NCBI GenBank assembly: GCA_001600455.1
Contig: BCKC01000009.1
Location: 62,001-126,000 of the forward strand
Reading direction: 5' to 3'
Length of the DNA stretch: 64,000 nucleotides
Source of the DNA: Endocalyx cinctus
Lineage: Eukaryota > Ascomycota > Sordariomycetes > Amphisphaeriales > Apiosporaceae
Shown here in pieces: positions 46,013 through 58,231 of this stretch. Both the position numbers and the translations under genes were made by a program. The first letter of the stretch is position 1; each line of letters begins with the position of its first letter. The notes beneath the pieces were generated by a model. It saw only the letters and a program-made list of their open reading frames with translations, ran no database searches and had not been told where the DNA came from.

Positions 46013-47713
46013 GGTGAACGACTATCGATCTCGATACGATAACTTTTTTCACTTTGACGAATAAGGCGAAAGAAATAGTAGAAAAGTTTAATAGGATAAA
46101 CTTTTTTTTTCCACTTTCTTTGTATCACGCGACCGAGAAGAAGGAAACGAAAATAAGAAGTTATTTTCGAATCGAGGTTAATGGGTTGCAGCGCATTCTT
46201 ATCTGCAGGTGAGGATGTAATAATATGTAATATGTAATTCAAGCCTTTCCTACCCCATGGGTTGGTATTGGCATGACTGCTTGAAGCAAGGATGTTCTAC
46301 AAAGATAGCGATTCCTGGTCATTTTTCGAGAGGGTCTACGAATTCTGATAGGTCAACCGTCGCGATTGTGACATGATCCTCTTACTTTAGGGTTGCTAGA
46401 TATCTATACTAAATAAGATAGGCCTAGCTACCCTTGAAAGCCTAGATAAGTGAAGAGATAAATATATTACTGTATGTGTGTGTGTTAGAGGGAGAGAGAC
46501 TCGCGGAGAGAGAGGCAAGAGAAGAAAAAAAAAAAAAAAAAAAAAAAAAGCTATCCCTGCTCTTTGAATTGTCAATCTCCGTACTCGTTCCACTAGATTA
46601 TACACGTCTCTGCTACGCGTTCTATAACCGAGACAAAGATACCCCGGTATTTATCCACTACAAGCTCAAGTTCCACTGATAACATAGTACACTATATATA
46701 TATATATATACCTAGTATTTGTTTTTGTTTTTTATCTATTTTTTTTACCTATCATTTTCCCTTCAACTTACGTACATACGTATATACGTACCTAGGTATA
46801 CAAATACACTAAAAACATCTACCAAACAGTATACACGCTTGGTAAGGGAGAAGGCAATACATGTCAAAATTCACGGAACATGCCTACACGTACGGAGTAC
46901 AATGTAAATACTTAAGTAGGTTCAAGGTTTTCCATCATGGTCAGACTCAGAAATATCCATCTACGTGTATTACATTACATACTACGCGGTATACCCATGG
47001 ATCTATTCCGTAACTATCTCATTGGGATCTCGTCGTATGAAATAAGAGAAAAATACCTGATGAGTTTGAAATTGGAATGGACCCCATTCAAAGCTCTGAC
47101 CCTCTCGGCCTTTCTGTGGAGATCTTATTAGTGTATAGATAGACGAGGAAGCAGAAATCTTTTTTCGTAATAAAAACGTGTAGCTTCACTTGGTATTCAG
47201 GTATTGAAAGAGGGCACGCTGAAAAACTATAAACCTTGGTAGGACCCCATGGTATTATAGTCAAACCGGTTTTTCTTTATATCCATATGGATATGAATTA
47301 TATACACGTATGAATTATATATGAATAATAACATATAAAAGACACAGGTAAAAGGAGCGAAACCAAGGTTGAGAAAGTCGACTAACCTAGCTTATATCTT
47401 TAAAAGAGAGGATGGTTACGATGGCATTACGATATAATATTTTTCGTCTCTACTTATTCCCTTTCAATAATCGCATATTTGCATATACCAAAACAGTATA
47501 TATATTCATCATAACGTCTTGTGTTGTTAACTGAGGCGTCACATCGCATGTCACATCGCATGTCCATCGCATATCTCTTCCCCCCTTCAATCAAATCTAA
47601 TATACTACTTACATATCCACCATATATATCTAAATCTACAACTCACTTACCTATTATTTATGTGTAAAATACATCCAGACAGTCAGGCAGACCATGAATA
47701 TAAATCGAAAAAT
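46013..47713. other. Intergenic between divergent genes
   Basis: Upstream of the permease (minus) and the 2EXR gene (plus). Contains a 25-nt poly(A) at 46525-46549, a TA run near 46691-46710, TACCTAGGTA at 46789-46798 and a GTCACATCGCAT repeat (two copies plus a partial) at about 47537-47570. Frame 46937-47131 has no supporting features. Confidence 0.5.
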
Positions 47714-48832
47714 ATGGAGACCAGCTTTCCCCAGTTTGCTCTTCTACCTCCTGAACTAAGAGTCAAGATATGGCAGTACGCTCTGCCACGACGTTACTTT
47801 CAAGTGAGGTTGAAGATGGACCTCAACCGTTGGAATAATGCTACCGAGGAAGACTGGTCGTGGTACTACCACGTCGTTTTCAGTCACCATAGTAAAAGTC
47901 CGAGGCGGGGTCACTCGGGTCGACCGCTGGGTCCGCCGCTACCTGCCGTCACCCTAGTCAACAGAGAAGCTCGGGCCGAGACGGTAAGGCTATATAAATC
48001 CTGCCTCCGACCTAATAAGAAACTTGCGTACATGCTTTCCCTTTTCGCCGAAGACGAGGACGAGGTAGCCAACGTTTTATACGAAGGACTGCATATTCCC
48101 CAGTTTCGTCGAGATTTAGATGTTTTAGAGTGGAACGACACCGCCATCTGGGCCCATAATCTGGTCGAAGATCAGCCACCCATCAAGCTCTTCGTCTGGG
48201 CCAGTCTATCCGTTCGATACGTCAGCATAGACTACTCCCCGTCCTTAACCTCGTATTTTGGTACTTTGATGGTCACCGTTATGGAGCCGTCTTTTCCCCT
48301 CGAAACCGTGACCATAAACGCCGGCACATGTTCTTTTCGACTCACCCGTCGGCCTTCTCGCCCTAAGCTGCTACAGTATAGGAACGGTGATGAGAAGGAC
48401 GAAAACGTTGGAGAGGTCGTCGAGCGGTACGGGCACGGCTTATTTCCGTGGTATCACATACATAATGATGATATAGAAACATATCGAGACTTTTGGGAAC
48501 CGGATGAAGATAACAAGTATTGGCCACGAGACATCTCGTTGTTGGATATAAATTGCTGCATATATCGAGTAATGGACAAGGACAAATCGACCGAACAGCA
48601 TAAGGATTGTTTAGAATTATTCAAGATGCATAAAAAACGTCCCTGGCGCTTAGATAGTTTTCTCGGGATAGAATCACCCACTACGCTTTTTGGCGAGAAC
48701 ATCCTGATGGATATTTTCCTATGGGAAGCCGAGGTGAAGAAGTTCAACAGAAATGATGATTATTTCTTTTGGAGTCAAATCCGGGATGCTCCCTGTCACG
48801 GATTCTGCTCACCTAACTTCGGATTACCATGA
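47714..48832 (+). CDS. 2EXR domain-containing protein
   Basis: A fungal-specific single-exon protein of 372 residues when started at the ATG at 47714; an in-frame ATG at 47660 adds 18 residues. The start is chosen because the 2EXR motif normally lies at the N-terminus: FPQFALLPPELRVKIWQYAL, with the two Glu-x-Arg-like elements in LPPELR and in VNREARAETVRLY. The rest is a globular domain rich in Trp and Asp. Members of this large fungal family are F-box-like in the N-terminal helices and mostly of unknown function. No other domain, signal peptide or membrane segment is seen. Confidence 0.88.
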   Translation: METSFPQFALLPPELRVKIWQYALPRRYFQVRLKMDLNRWNNATEEDWSWYYHVVFSHHSKSPRRGHSGRPLGPPLPAVTLVNREARAETVRLYKSCLRPNKKLAYMLSLFAEDEDEVANVLYEGLHIPQFRRDLDVLEWNDTAIWAHNLVEDQPPIKLFVWASLSVRYVSIDYSPSLTSYFGTLMVTVMEPSFPLETVTINAGTCSFRLTRRPSRPKLLQYRNGDEKDENVGEVVERYGHGLFPWYHIHNDDIETYRDFWEPDEDNKYWPRDISLLDINCCIYRVMDKDKSTEQHKDCLELFKMHKKRPWRLDSFLGIESPTTLFGENILMDIFLWEAEVKKFNRNDDYFFWSQIRDAPCHGFCSPNFGLP

Positions 48833-49734
48833 AGACAGGACCGAAAAAAGGGGAAGTACTACTTACGCTATAACGCGTAACTGGACTATCGTGCCTACGC
48901 GATACACTACCTAATAGTACTAATAGGGTTGTCTTTGGAATCCTTTCTCTCACATCGAAATTGCACAGAGAGGGTATAATGATATCAAACAACCAGGGGA
49001 AAAAAAAAAAAGACTCGTGGCTGCTTATAAAATATGAACCATAAAACATTCAAACACTCAAACATATCGTCTACGAAATACAAAAGAAATAATAGCTAAT
49101 TACCTCCTACGTAGGGTACATATAATGAAACACACTCAAAAAGTCATAAAAACGAGAGGGGGGTACTAAGTGCATACTCCAATGCGAAGTACCTATCTGT
49201 AGTGAACTACTGCCTAGGCAGGCTAGGTACAGTAATTACCTATACATCGTACTTAGGCTAGGTACCTAGGTACTTAAGTATAAGGTAGTACCTCCCTATG
49301 AAATAGTACTCCAAGTACTGCTTAGCAGTACCTGGCAGCTACAATGTTCTGTAGCTCTATCGCTAGCGTGTTTTGACCCCTGTCTTATGATCGTCCTGAA
49401 CTTCACCCCAATTACCCCAGAATATGACATATCGGGACACCCTTTTTACTTAACTACACCTATCCATATCAGAAGGTTTGCTGCCTTTTGGTCAATCGTC
49501 GAATATCCGTTCACATACACGCATACTTAACCGGTGGTTTTTTTGGTTGATATCATGCTAACTTTGACGCTGACGCTGTCTGCCGTATAGCCCGTACCCA
49601 AGTTAGCTAAGCCAGCTTACTTGAGAATCCATCGACGGCCATCCATCCATCCTCCCCGTTTTACCTTAACCCTAGAATCTTGTCCCTGTTATTCTTTCTC
49701 CTCTAGCAATTAGTATCAAGAGTATCAAGTCATC
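48833..49734. other. Intergenic with dense CCTAGG elements
   Basis: Around 49210-49300 there are several overlapping copies of CCTAGGC/TACCTAGGTA and AAGTACTT. The remainder is AT-rich followed by a pyrimidine-rich leader of the MFS gene. Confidence 0.5.
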
Positions 49735-51366
49735 ATGCCCTCTTCGGGGCTACGACAATGCGTTAGAGACGTATCTCCTTATCTCCTCCTGCTTATCGCC
49801 ATTAGTACTCTTGGACCGTTGCAGTTCGGCTTTCACCTGGTTAGTTTTATACGGGCCATCACGCCTCTTAATGGACTTTGAATGAATATATACATGAGCT
49901 AACGTTCTCGTTCTACTCGCCTCTAGGGAGAGCTCAATGCTCCTCAAGATGTCATCTCCTGCCGCGTCCGGCAATCGGCAGTATCGAAAGTTGCCAATAC
50001 GATGACGTCCTTCGTAAAATCCTCCTCTCCGTCGGATCGAGCGAGCACCTCGGCACTACCGAACTGTATACCCATGAATGACGCCGAGTATGCCGTTATC
50101 TCGAGCATGTTTACCTTGGGCGGTTTAATAGGCGCCCTCGGCGGCGGTCCGACCGCCTCTAAGCGGGGACGCCTCTTAGCCATGCGCCTGACCAGCGCCT
50201 TCTACGCCGTAGGCTCCGTTGTCGAGACTCTCGGCTCCTCGATCGCAATGATGTCGATTGGAAGAGCATTTTCCGGCGTCGGGGCCGGTGCCGCCACCGT
50301 TATCGTGCCGATCTACATTAGCGAGATCTCCCCGCCCAAGGAGAGGGGCCTGTTTGGCGCCATGACTCAGATCAGCATAAATGTTGGCATCCTGGTCGCG
50401 CAGACGTTCGGCTACTTCTTGAGCTACGGTTCGGCCTGGCGATGGATCTTGGGAACCGGCGTCATCTTCGCCGTCGTTCACGGGCTGGGTCTCGTCATCT
50501 TGCCCGAAAGCCCCGCCTGGTTGGCGGCAAATAGAGGCGCCGCCCCGGCGAGAGAGACGTTGCAGCGAATCCGTGGCAGCAATTTCGACATTGAAGAGGA
50601 GACGGCGACCTGGGATTCGGCTGCTCCCGAGGTGCCGGACGAGGAAGAGGCCTTGCTCTCCGAAAGCAGGGCTACGCTCGTCGAACCCACCGTGAAGCCA
50701 CGAAGAGGCCATTTAGGCTTTTTTGAAGTCGTGAAGGATCCCTTCTACACCCCGGCACTCGTCGCCGTTGTCGGCGTCATGGTGTCGCAGCAGCTGTGCG
50801 GCATCAATTCGATCATTATGTATTCGGTGTCCTTACTACGAGACCTGCTACCCGTCAACTCGGCCTTGCTAACTATCGTGATATCGGCTATCAACCTCGT
50901 CACTACGGGTGTGTGTTCGCCTCTACCGGATAAACTAGGTCGCAAGACGTGTCTCCTCATCTCCATATTTGGACAAGGCGCTAGCGCGCTGATTTTAGCA
51001 TTGTCTATCCTCTTCGGCGCTCAGGTTCTTTCGGCCATTGTCGTGCTTTTCTTCGTCGCCTTCTTCGCCGTCGGTCTAGGCCCCGTCCCCTTCATCCTCG
51101 CGTCCGAATTGGTAGGTCCCGAGGCGGTTGGCGCCGCACAGTCTAGCGCTCTGGCGGCCAATTACGTAGCCACGTTCCTCGTAGCGCAGTTCTTCCCAAT
51201 CATCAACGTGGCCTTAAATGAGCGGTTCGGCGGCGCTGGATACGTTTACTTCATCTTCGCCGCTCTCGCGACCATGTGTGGCATTTTCGTGCTCTGGCGT
51301 GTGCCGGAGTCGAACGGGAAGAGGGATGCGGATGAAGTTTGGGGGCGGACTAGACGGCTTGACTGA
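49735..51366 (+). CDS. MFS sugar-type transporter, Vps73/YBR241C-like
   Basis: Membrane transporter with about 12 segments, 514 residues, from exons 49735-49839 and 49927-51366. The intron (49840-49926, GTTAGT to CTCTAG) joins GFHL|GELNAPQDVISC, a motif of the vacuolar sugar-porter-like group including yeast Vps73 and YBR241C, so the true protein starts 89 residues before the first ATG of the large frame. MFS motifs: GRAFSGVGAGAATVIVPIYI, EISPPKERG, PESPAWLAANRG, a cytosolic loop with an acidic-dileucine-like EEEALLSE sequence (a possible vacuolar sorting signal), then SQQLCGINSIIMYS and DKLGRK. Transport substrate not established for the group. Converges with the racemase gene 157 bp away. 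Confidence 0.92.
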
Positions 51367-51523
51367 GAAATTCATGGCTAAGCGGGTGGCGCGATCAAAG
51401 ACCAAATTAAAACCTTGGAATTATTGTTCATTCTTAACGCAAGTTGGTGTCACGGATAAGATTCAATAGACCTTATAAAAGAATGGAACGGTGGTTTATA
51501 TTTTATACCCCATCCCCTCAGTT

Positions 51524-52504
51524 TTAGACTATTCTCTTGCCTTCAGAGCTCGCATGTAGCCGTCGATGTTTAATCATCTGATCAACTTGCATGATACCCG
51601 CCCTTACGCCGTCGATAACGAGGAGTTCCGAGTAAGCAAAGTTCTCTCCGTTCGCTTCACATGCGGCGTCCCTGATAATCTCCTCCAAACCGGCCATACC
51701 CGCGCATCCCATGACGACGCAGGTCACGTTACCCGCGGCGAGAAGCCGCTTGGTGGCGGCTTTCAGTTTCTCTCTCACGACGGACGGATCTACTCCGTGG
51801 TGGAAATCAGAAGCATTTAAACCGGTGGACTGGACACCTGCAAATTTGGCGTTGCTTTGAGAAGCGCCAGTCTGGCCTAGAAAATTTCTTACGCCCTCGG
51901 ATAAGTGGTCTTCCCAGAACTTACCCGTCGTTACGATACCCCATTTTTGCTGCTTTTCCTCGTCGTCGCCGTCTTCTCCCTGGTGCAGTAGGGATAGGGC
52001 GGCGAGTATGCTTGCCTCGAATATGCCGGTAATGGCTGAATAGCTACGTGACGACTCCGTAAGCGAGAGAGCCTGCAGCTTAGGGACCAGAGAATGAACG
52101 CTGAAACAGGCGACGAGGACGCCGTCGTAGTCGCGAACGAAGCCTTTGGTGTCGGGCGAAGATAAGACGGCTTCGGTGGATTTTCTGATGTCGTTTCCGT
52201 CGTTTATACTGACCGGGGAGGATGACGGTGCGGTATAGGTGTAGATTTCGGTAGACTATTTCCTCCTTCTTGTTTAGATGGAAAAGACGTGCTTGATAGG
52301 GAGGAGCGGGGTTGGGGTATAGAATAGATGTGACAGACATACGGCTGGAATATCAAGGTCGTCTATTACAGATTTCATTCCATCAGTCATGGACTGAGAT
52401 GAGTTAGGATTGATGACTAGGATCTTAGTGGCCCTGCCTCGAATGAGGTTGGGTGTAGTTGTAGGGTTTGCTAATGACATTATCTTTTCCGACGAGATTC
52501 TCAT
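51524..52504 (-). CDS. Asp/Glu/hydantoin racemase family protein
   Basis: Cofactor-independent racemase-like enzyme, 297 residues, exons 52504-52343 and 52255-51524. The intron (52342-52256, GTATGT to AAATAG) is phase 0 and joins IPA|STEIYTYTAPSS. The N-terminus holds the family motif ILVINPNSSQSMTDGM (substrate phosphate/carboxylate-binding in this fold). Two catalytic cysteines are placed as expected: VLVACFSVH and CVVMGCAGM. Yeast DCG1 (nitrogen-regulated, near allantoin genes) and bacterial hydantoin racemases are relatives; the substrate here is not known. The start is ambiguous: an ATG at 52480 (MSLANP) would remove eight residues. An inserted acidic loop GEDGDDEEKQQ sits between the two halves. 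Confidence 0.9.
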
Positions 52505-53292
52505 GTCTAGATAGAGACAGAGATGTGATCACTAATGATTATTCGATGGATATTAAACAATAGGTATGTTGAATTATCCCTAGCGAAAAAAAAAAAAAAA
52601 AGATGATTCATAAACCCAAATATACAAATATAATCCTTTCTCTTTCACTCAGCTTGCATATACGAATTATATGAATTACATGAATCACAAGATACTTGGC
52701 GTTGACATACCAGTACTACCCGCGGACATCGAATTCAAACCTTCTGTCCATTTATGGTCGATAGAGTTACCTAAAAATCTATAGACAAGTGAACGCGGGG
52801 CATTCATCATGGCCATCATGATGAAATGAGGGGCAGTCAAAACGTCCACAGGTACATACTACAGAGTACTGTCAGAATGTTTCCAAGATGGAATGGGAAA
52901 TGAAATAAAAAAAAACGACAGCCACAGAGGGTGGGGGTAAAGCCCCAATTAACCCAGCCTTAAAAGTGGCAGTGTTTATGTTAGAAGTGCGTAATGCTCT
53001 GAGCTCTCACTGTTTACGGTGATCTAACGATCTAACAGGCTGACAAGTTACTCCTTGCCCACTGACGAATGCTTCACAACTCCAAGTGAACCAAAACCCC
53101 GCCATTATCAAAGCTATTCTATTTTATTACTCTACCGTGGTCAACGTCACGAATTTTAGTCGTCGTTCGTAATAACATCCATTCGTTTTTTATAATTATT
53201 ACTTTTCTAAGCTCGAGTCGACCATAATCGAACTCTCTGGATTTCCTATACTTGCTTATTTAAAAACCACCCTTTTATAATTACCGACCATC
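52505..53292. other. Intergenic between divergent genes
   Basis: Upstream of the racemase gene (minus) and ARP2 (plus). Contains a poly(A) run near 52586-52601. No frame of note. Confidence 0.5.
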
Positions 53293-54671
53293 ATGGCTGC
53301 TCCTCCTCCTATCGGTCAGTAAATTCTACACAAGCTTTAGGATATCCTCCCTCCGAGCTTAAAGGTTTATATCTATATTCACATGAACAATTTACTGACT
53401 GATTTTACTGCAATTGCTCTACTATAGTCTTGGACGGAGGTACCGGTTTTCTGAAAGTCGGTTACGCCGCGCAAAACTTCCCCGAATTCCAATATCCTTC
53501 CATGGTCGGCCGACCTATACTACGATCCGAAGAACGGGGTAGCTCGACCGAAAACGATGTCGTCATTAAAGACATCATGTGCGGAGACGAGGCCGCGGCC
53601 GCTCGCACCATGCTACAGATATCGTATCCCATGGAGAACGGTATCGTGAAGAAGTGGGATGACATGCAACATCTATGGGACTACACCTTCTTCGAGAAGA
53701 TGAAGATCGATCCGACCGGCCGTAAGATCCTTCTGACCGAACCCCCTATGAATCCTCTCAAGAACAGGGAGCAGATGTGCGAGGTCATGTTCGATCGGTA
53801 CCAGTTTGGTGGTGTATACGTGGCTATTCAGGCCGTCTTGGCCTTATACGCGCAAGGTACGTATAGTCTATCCTCTAATCTTACTTGGTCAAGTTTCATT
53901 CCCGATCAATTTCTCACTTTGGGTTCCTTTTGATTTCTAGGATTAAGTTCTGGTGTCGTGGTGGATTCCGGCGACGGCGTCACGCACATCGTCCCCGTCT
54001 ACGAATCCGTTGTATTAAACCACCTTACTCGAAGGCTCGACGTGGCCGGTCGAGACGTCACGCGCAACCTGATCGCGCTGCTCCTACGTAGAGGATACGC
54101 CTTGAACCGAACAGCCGATTTTGAGACGGTTCGACAGATTAAGGAGAAGTTATGCTACGTGTCGTACGATTTAGAATTAGACAAGCGTCTCAGCGAGGAC
54201 ACGACCGTATTAGTAGAGAGCTATACCCTCCCCGACGGTCGCGTGATTCGGGTCGGCAGCGAGCGATTCGAGGCGCCCGAATGTCTCTTCCAACCTCACC
54301 TAGTCGATTGCGAACAGCCGGGGATGGCGGAATTCCTCTTCAACACGATTCAGTCGGCCGACGTAGACGTTCGGGCGTCCCTGTTCAAGGCGATCGTGCT
54401 GTCGGGCGGTAGCAGCATGTACCCCGGCCTACCATCCCGCCTGGAAAAGGAGTTGAAACAGCTTTGGCTTACGCGCGTGCTCAACGGCAACCCCGAGAGA
54501 CTGAACAAGTTCAAGGTCCGGATAGAAGACCCACCCCGTAGGCGACATATGGTCTTCCTCGGAGGTGCCGTGCTGGCCAATATCATGGCGGATAAGGAGA
54601 GCATGTGGATCACAAAACAGGAATGGGAAGAACAAGGCCCGAGGGTTTTGGAGAAGCTAGGACCGAGATAG
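53293..54671 (+). CDS. ARP2: Actin-related protein 2 (Arp2/3 complex)
   Basis: Core subunit of the Arp2/3 complex, which nucleates branched actin at endocytic sites and hyphal tips. Three exons, 53293-53314 (only 22 nt), 53428-53856 and 53941-54671, give 393 residues, the usual Arp2 size. Introns are 113 and 84 nt, GT-AG, in phase. Motifs: phosphate-1 loop [22 protein letters not shown], the adenosine-phosphate segment [15 protein letters not shown] (split by intron 2 just before it), ARP2-specific [19 protein letters not shown], and [18 protein letters not shown]. The tiny first exon encodes MAAPPPI plus one base and is easily missed. Next to CDK8 on the same strand. Confidence 0.97.
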
Positions 54672-54896
54672 TCTACTTAAGTTTAAAAATCACCATTTTA
54701 TGCTAAACGTTACCATGCATGACGAGACGCCGAAGAAAATTATAGGAGAGAGTAGGACCGAAGAATTGAAAGCCATGTTCGTTGTAGTGTAGTCTAAAGA
54801 GAGAAGAGAGAGGGTGGGAGTTGTGGTGTTTTAGAGCTTATCTTACACTATTATATACAACTTTTCAAATAAAGTGAGATATATATATATATATAT

Positions 54897-54929
<33 letters not shown>

Positions 54930-56201
54930 GTAAAAGATGGCGACGATAATGAATGTGCTAGTATGTATATTTATTTAGTAGTAAATATATACAGAGTATT
55001 GTACTGTACAATAGTAATGGATTTGGAAACTAAGTCCCCTATTATAATAGCTTGAGTCCATACTTAGTGGCCTAGCTGCCTACCTAGTTACCTACCCAGC
55101 TACCTAAGCAGCTAAGGTACCTGCTGGGCAACTGGGTAGGTACCTACTCAGGCAGTCAGGTACTCAGTACTTAGTGAACATACTGTACCATTGTATGATC
55201 TGTGCTGCCTATCATCAAGTGCCGACTTGGTAACCTAGTGTACTACAGCCCACTTCAACCGTAAATAATAAATGTTACCTATAATTTATGAACTTACCAG
55301 CCTACATACATAAAATATGAACCAGCGCCACTAAGTACTATCCTCCACCAACAACATAATCATCAAAACAACAAACATCTTTTACCTCTCTTTCGCATTT
55401 ATCGTTCATTCGTAAACCGTTTCTCTCCCCCTCTCTTCTACACGCACTATCTAGGTAAATTGTGTATTCGATATCTTATTTACTAAGCGGTTGGTACCTA
55501 ATATTACGTACCTAATGTAGCGAGTGATTGAGTTGACCGCTTGTAAATGCGAGATACTTCGAGATACTTCATATCACCGCCTATTTCCGACCGATTACAC
55601 CAAATCCACAAAAAGATACTCAATTTCAAACACAGTCAGACCTTCTGGACTTTCTCTTCTGAGACCTACGGCTACTGCGGCTACCACGGCTTGCCCGTTT
55701 ACATATCTACAACCCTACATACTAACACAGTATCCTCGGCTTGCGTGAGAGAGCCAGGTTTAGTCCTGTAGCCAATTCCGCCGGGCTAGACGAAAGTAAC
55801 ATCTCTGCTCCTGGATCGACAAAAGGGCATACCAGCATATCCCCTTACCCTCTTTCGGAGCTGCCTTAAACGGATCGATTCAAAACTCTTCATCCGTTTG
55901 TTATTTCCGTCACCCGGTATCTCATCACTTCTCTTTTAGTAGTGTGACCTGTCTCATCTTACATGCACATTTCCACCTCCGGTTTTCTTACCAACCAGCT
56001 ATAGCTGTTTTTTCTTTTCCAAATAACCCGGCAAGGGGAAAAACAAAACAGCTTAGCTTATCATACCCAATTTTTCTCTCGCTCCCTCGGCTCTTTTTTC
56101 TTCCTCTCCCTCTTAGTCAAGAGAAGAAGGGGGGAAAAAAAAGGAGGAATACGAAAGAAAGGGAAGAGAAAATCGGTAACAATATAGAAGGATAGTAAGG
56201 T
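54672..56201. other. Intergenic with poly(A) tract and palindrome cluster
   Basis: ARP2 3' flank, then AT-rich DNA with a cluster of CCTAG/GGTAGGTACC inverted elements at about 55070-55165 and a pyrimidine-rich CDK8 leader from about 55370. The short frames at 55524-55771 fall in that leader and could be upstream ORFs, without further support. Confidence 0.5.
54868..54873 (+). terminator. Polyadenylation hexamer of ARP2
   Basis: AATAAA about 200 bp after the ARP2 stop codon. It is followed 27 bp later by a genomic run of 26 A (54901-54926), with an AT repeat between them. Confidence 0.6.
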
Positions 56202-58231
56202 ATGAGTCTCACTAATCCCTCATCGGGAGCTTCGGGGCCCGCTTCGGTATCCGCCCGGAACCAGACTCTTAAGAGGAGTGTACAGGCTGCGTTCGAAGGT
56301 AGGACAAATTTAATTCCCTTATTTTTTTTTTCTTGTCTCTTTTCATAATTCTTAGCTCTTTCTATTTTTAATTTCCTTCCCTCTGCTATTTCTTTTTGTT
56401 CGGTTTTGTCGGTTACCTTTCTGGATTATTTTTTGTTTCTCTTTCCTAATCATACGTTTCATTCCTTCGCTCCCTTTTCTTTCTCTTTTCTTCACCGCCT
56501 AAGATCACGCATGCACCCTCCTCGGTTATCCTGTCTACATCCTATCCCCGGAAATACGGCCTAAACGCATATCCCCATGATTTAAGAGCACGAAGGCCCC
56601 TTCAAAACTTTGGAGTCGGCTCCTAGAACCCTCGCCAATCTAGCACGGTGATTGATCATCGATCTGACAATATCTGGATGCAATTCCATCGAGTCTCTCG
56701 AGGGGTTGCCAGGGAGGACCCCGTACCTTCTACTGCTACTTCCGATACTGTCCATCATGATCTTGTCCAAGCCGAGTGCTACGATGGGTATCCTATTCCC
56801 CCGCGACGAGTCTATCCTTGTTCACCCATACTCCGGTCCCATACTGTGCCCCAGCGCCACCGTCAACGTATTAAAGTCTCTTCATAAAAACCATGCCCTT
56901 CTTAACACGTGAATTTGCTAATGTTTATCTCATCCGTAGACCCAACCGACAGAGGTGGCAATATAGGTTATCAGGCCAAAGTGAGAGTCATAGAAAAATA
57001 CAAAGTTGTCGGATTCATTAGCAGCGGAACTTATGGCCGGGTTTACAAAGCGCAGGGGCGGCAAGGCCAGGTGGGCGAGTTTGCTATCAAGAAATTCAAG
57101 CCGGATAAAGAAGGCGAGCAAGTTCAGTACACGGGCATATCCCAGTCCGCCGTACGCGAGATGGCCTTATGTTCCGAACTAAAACACGACAACGTCATCA
57201 AGCTCATAGAAATAATACTCGAGGATAAATGCATCTTTATGGTATTCGAGTATGCCGAGCACGATCTCTTACAAATCATCCATCACCACACTCAAGCACC
57301 TCGACACTGCATACCGGCCTCAACCGTAAAGAGCATCATGTTTCAGCTGCTCAATGGATGTTTATACTTGCACAGTAACTGGGTATTGCACCGCGATCTT
57401 AAGCCTGCTAATATCATGGTCACATCCAGCGGACAAGTTAAGATCGGCGACTTGGGTCTAGCGCGCCTCTTCCACAAACCGCTCCATTCTCTCTTCAGCG
57501 GCGATAAGGTCGTTGTGACGATATGGTATCGCGCACCGGAGCTACTCCTGGGAAGCAGACATTACACACCAGCCATCGACATGTGGGCCGTAGGATGTAT
57601 CTTTGCCGAGCTATTGTCCTTGCGACCTATATTCAAAGGAGAGGAGGCCAAGATGGACAAGAAGACAGTTCCGTTCCAGCGAAATCAGATGCAGAGGATC
57701 GTAGATATAATGGGCTTGCCGAATAAGGAGCGATGGCCTCTACTAACGAGCATGCCCGAATATAGCAATCTCAATTCGCTTCAGCCACCCAACATGCATC
57801 CGCATAGCCACCATCACCATCACGGCAGATCCGGTTCCTCGGCGGCGATGGGAAGCCACCTGGAAAAATGGTACTACAGCACCATCGGGGCACACTCGAA
57901 TTCAACGTCTTCGCCGGCCACCTCGAATCCGAATAACATTTCGGCCCTAGGCGTCGAGGGCTACAAACTGCTCTCGTCGCTACTCGAGTACGACCCAGAA
58001 AAACGGCTGACGGCGGAACAGGCTCTTCAGCACCCTTTTTTCAACTACGGCAACAACGGCAACGAGGTAAAGTTCACCAATAACTGTTTCGAGGGACTCA
58101 AGACGGCCTACCCGCAGCGTAGGGTCAGCCAAGACGACAACGACATCCGCACGAGTAGCCTTCCCGGCACTAAGCGCTCCGGTCTGCCGGATGACAGCCT
58201 GAGGCCGGTCAAGAGGGTCAAAGAGGCTTAG
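56202..58231 (+). CDS. SSN3: Cyclin-dependent kinase 8 / SSN3 (Mediator kinase module)
   Basis: Ser/Thr kinase of the Mediator CDK8 module, with cyclin C, acting on RNA polymerase II transcription. Exons 56202-56298 and 56940-58231 give 462 residues. The 641-nt intron (GTAGGA to CCGTAG, with GCTAAT before the acceptor) joins AAFE|DPTDRGGNIGYQ, as in other fungal SSN3 proteins. Kinase motifs: Gly-loop ISSGTYGRVYK, Lys in AIKKFKP, the CDK8-type helix YTGISQSAVREMALC, HRDLKPANIM, DLG in place of DFG (CDK8 is usually DMG/DLG), WYRAPELLLG and the end of the domain EYDPEKRLTAEQALQHPFF. A His-rich insert (SHHHHHGRSGSS) and a basic tail RPVKRVKEA follow. The stop is TAG at 58229, and an open frame continues directly after it. 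Confidence 0.96.

Noticed and set aside
53293..54926. ARP2 as a processed retrocopy because of the trailing poly(A)
   Set aside because: The gene keeps two canonical introns and a complete frame, so it is the normal gene.
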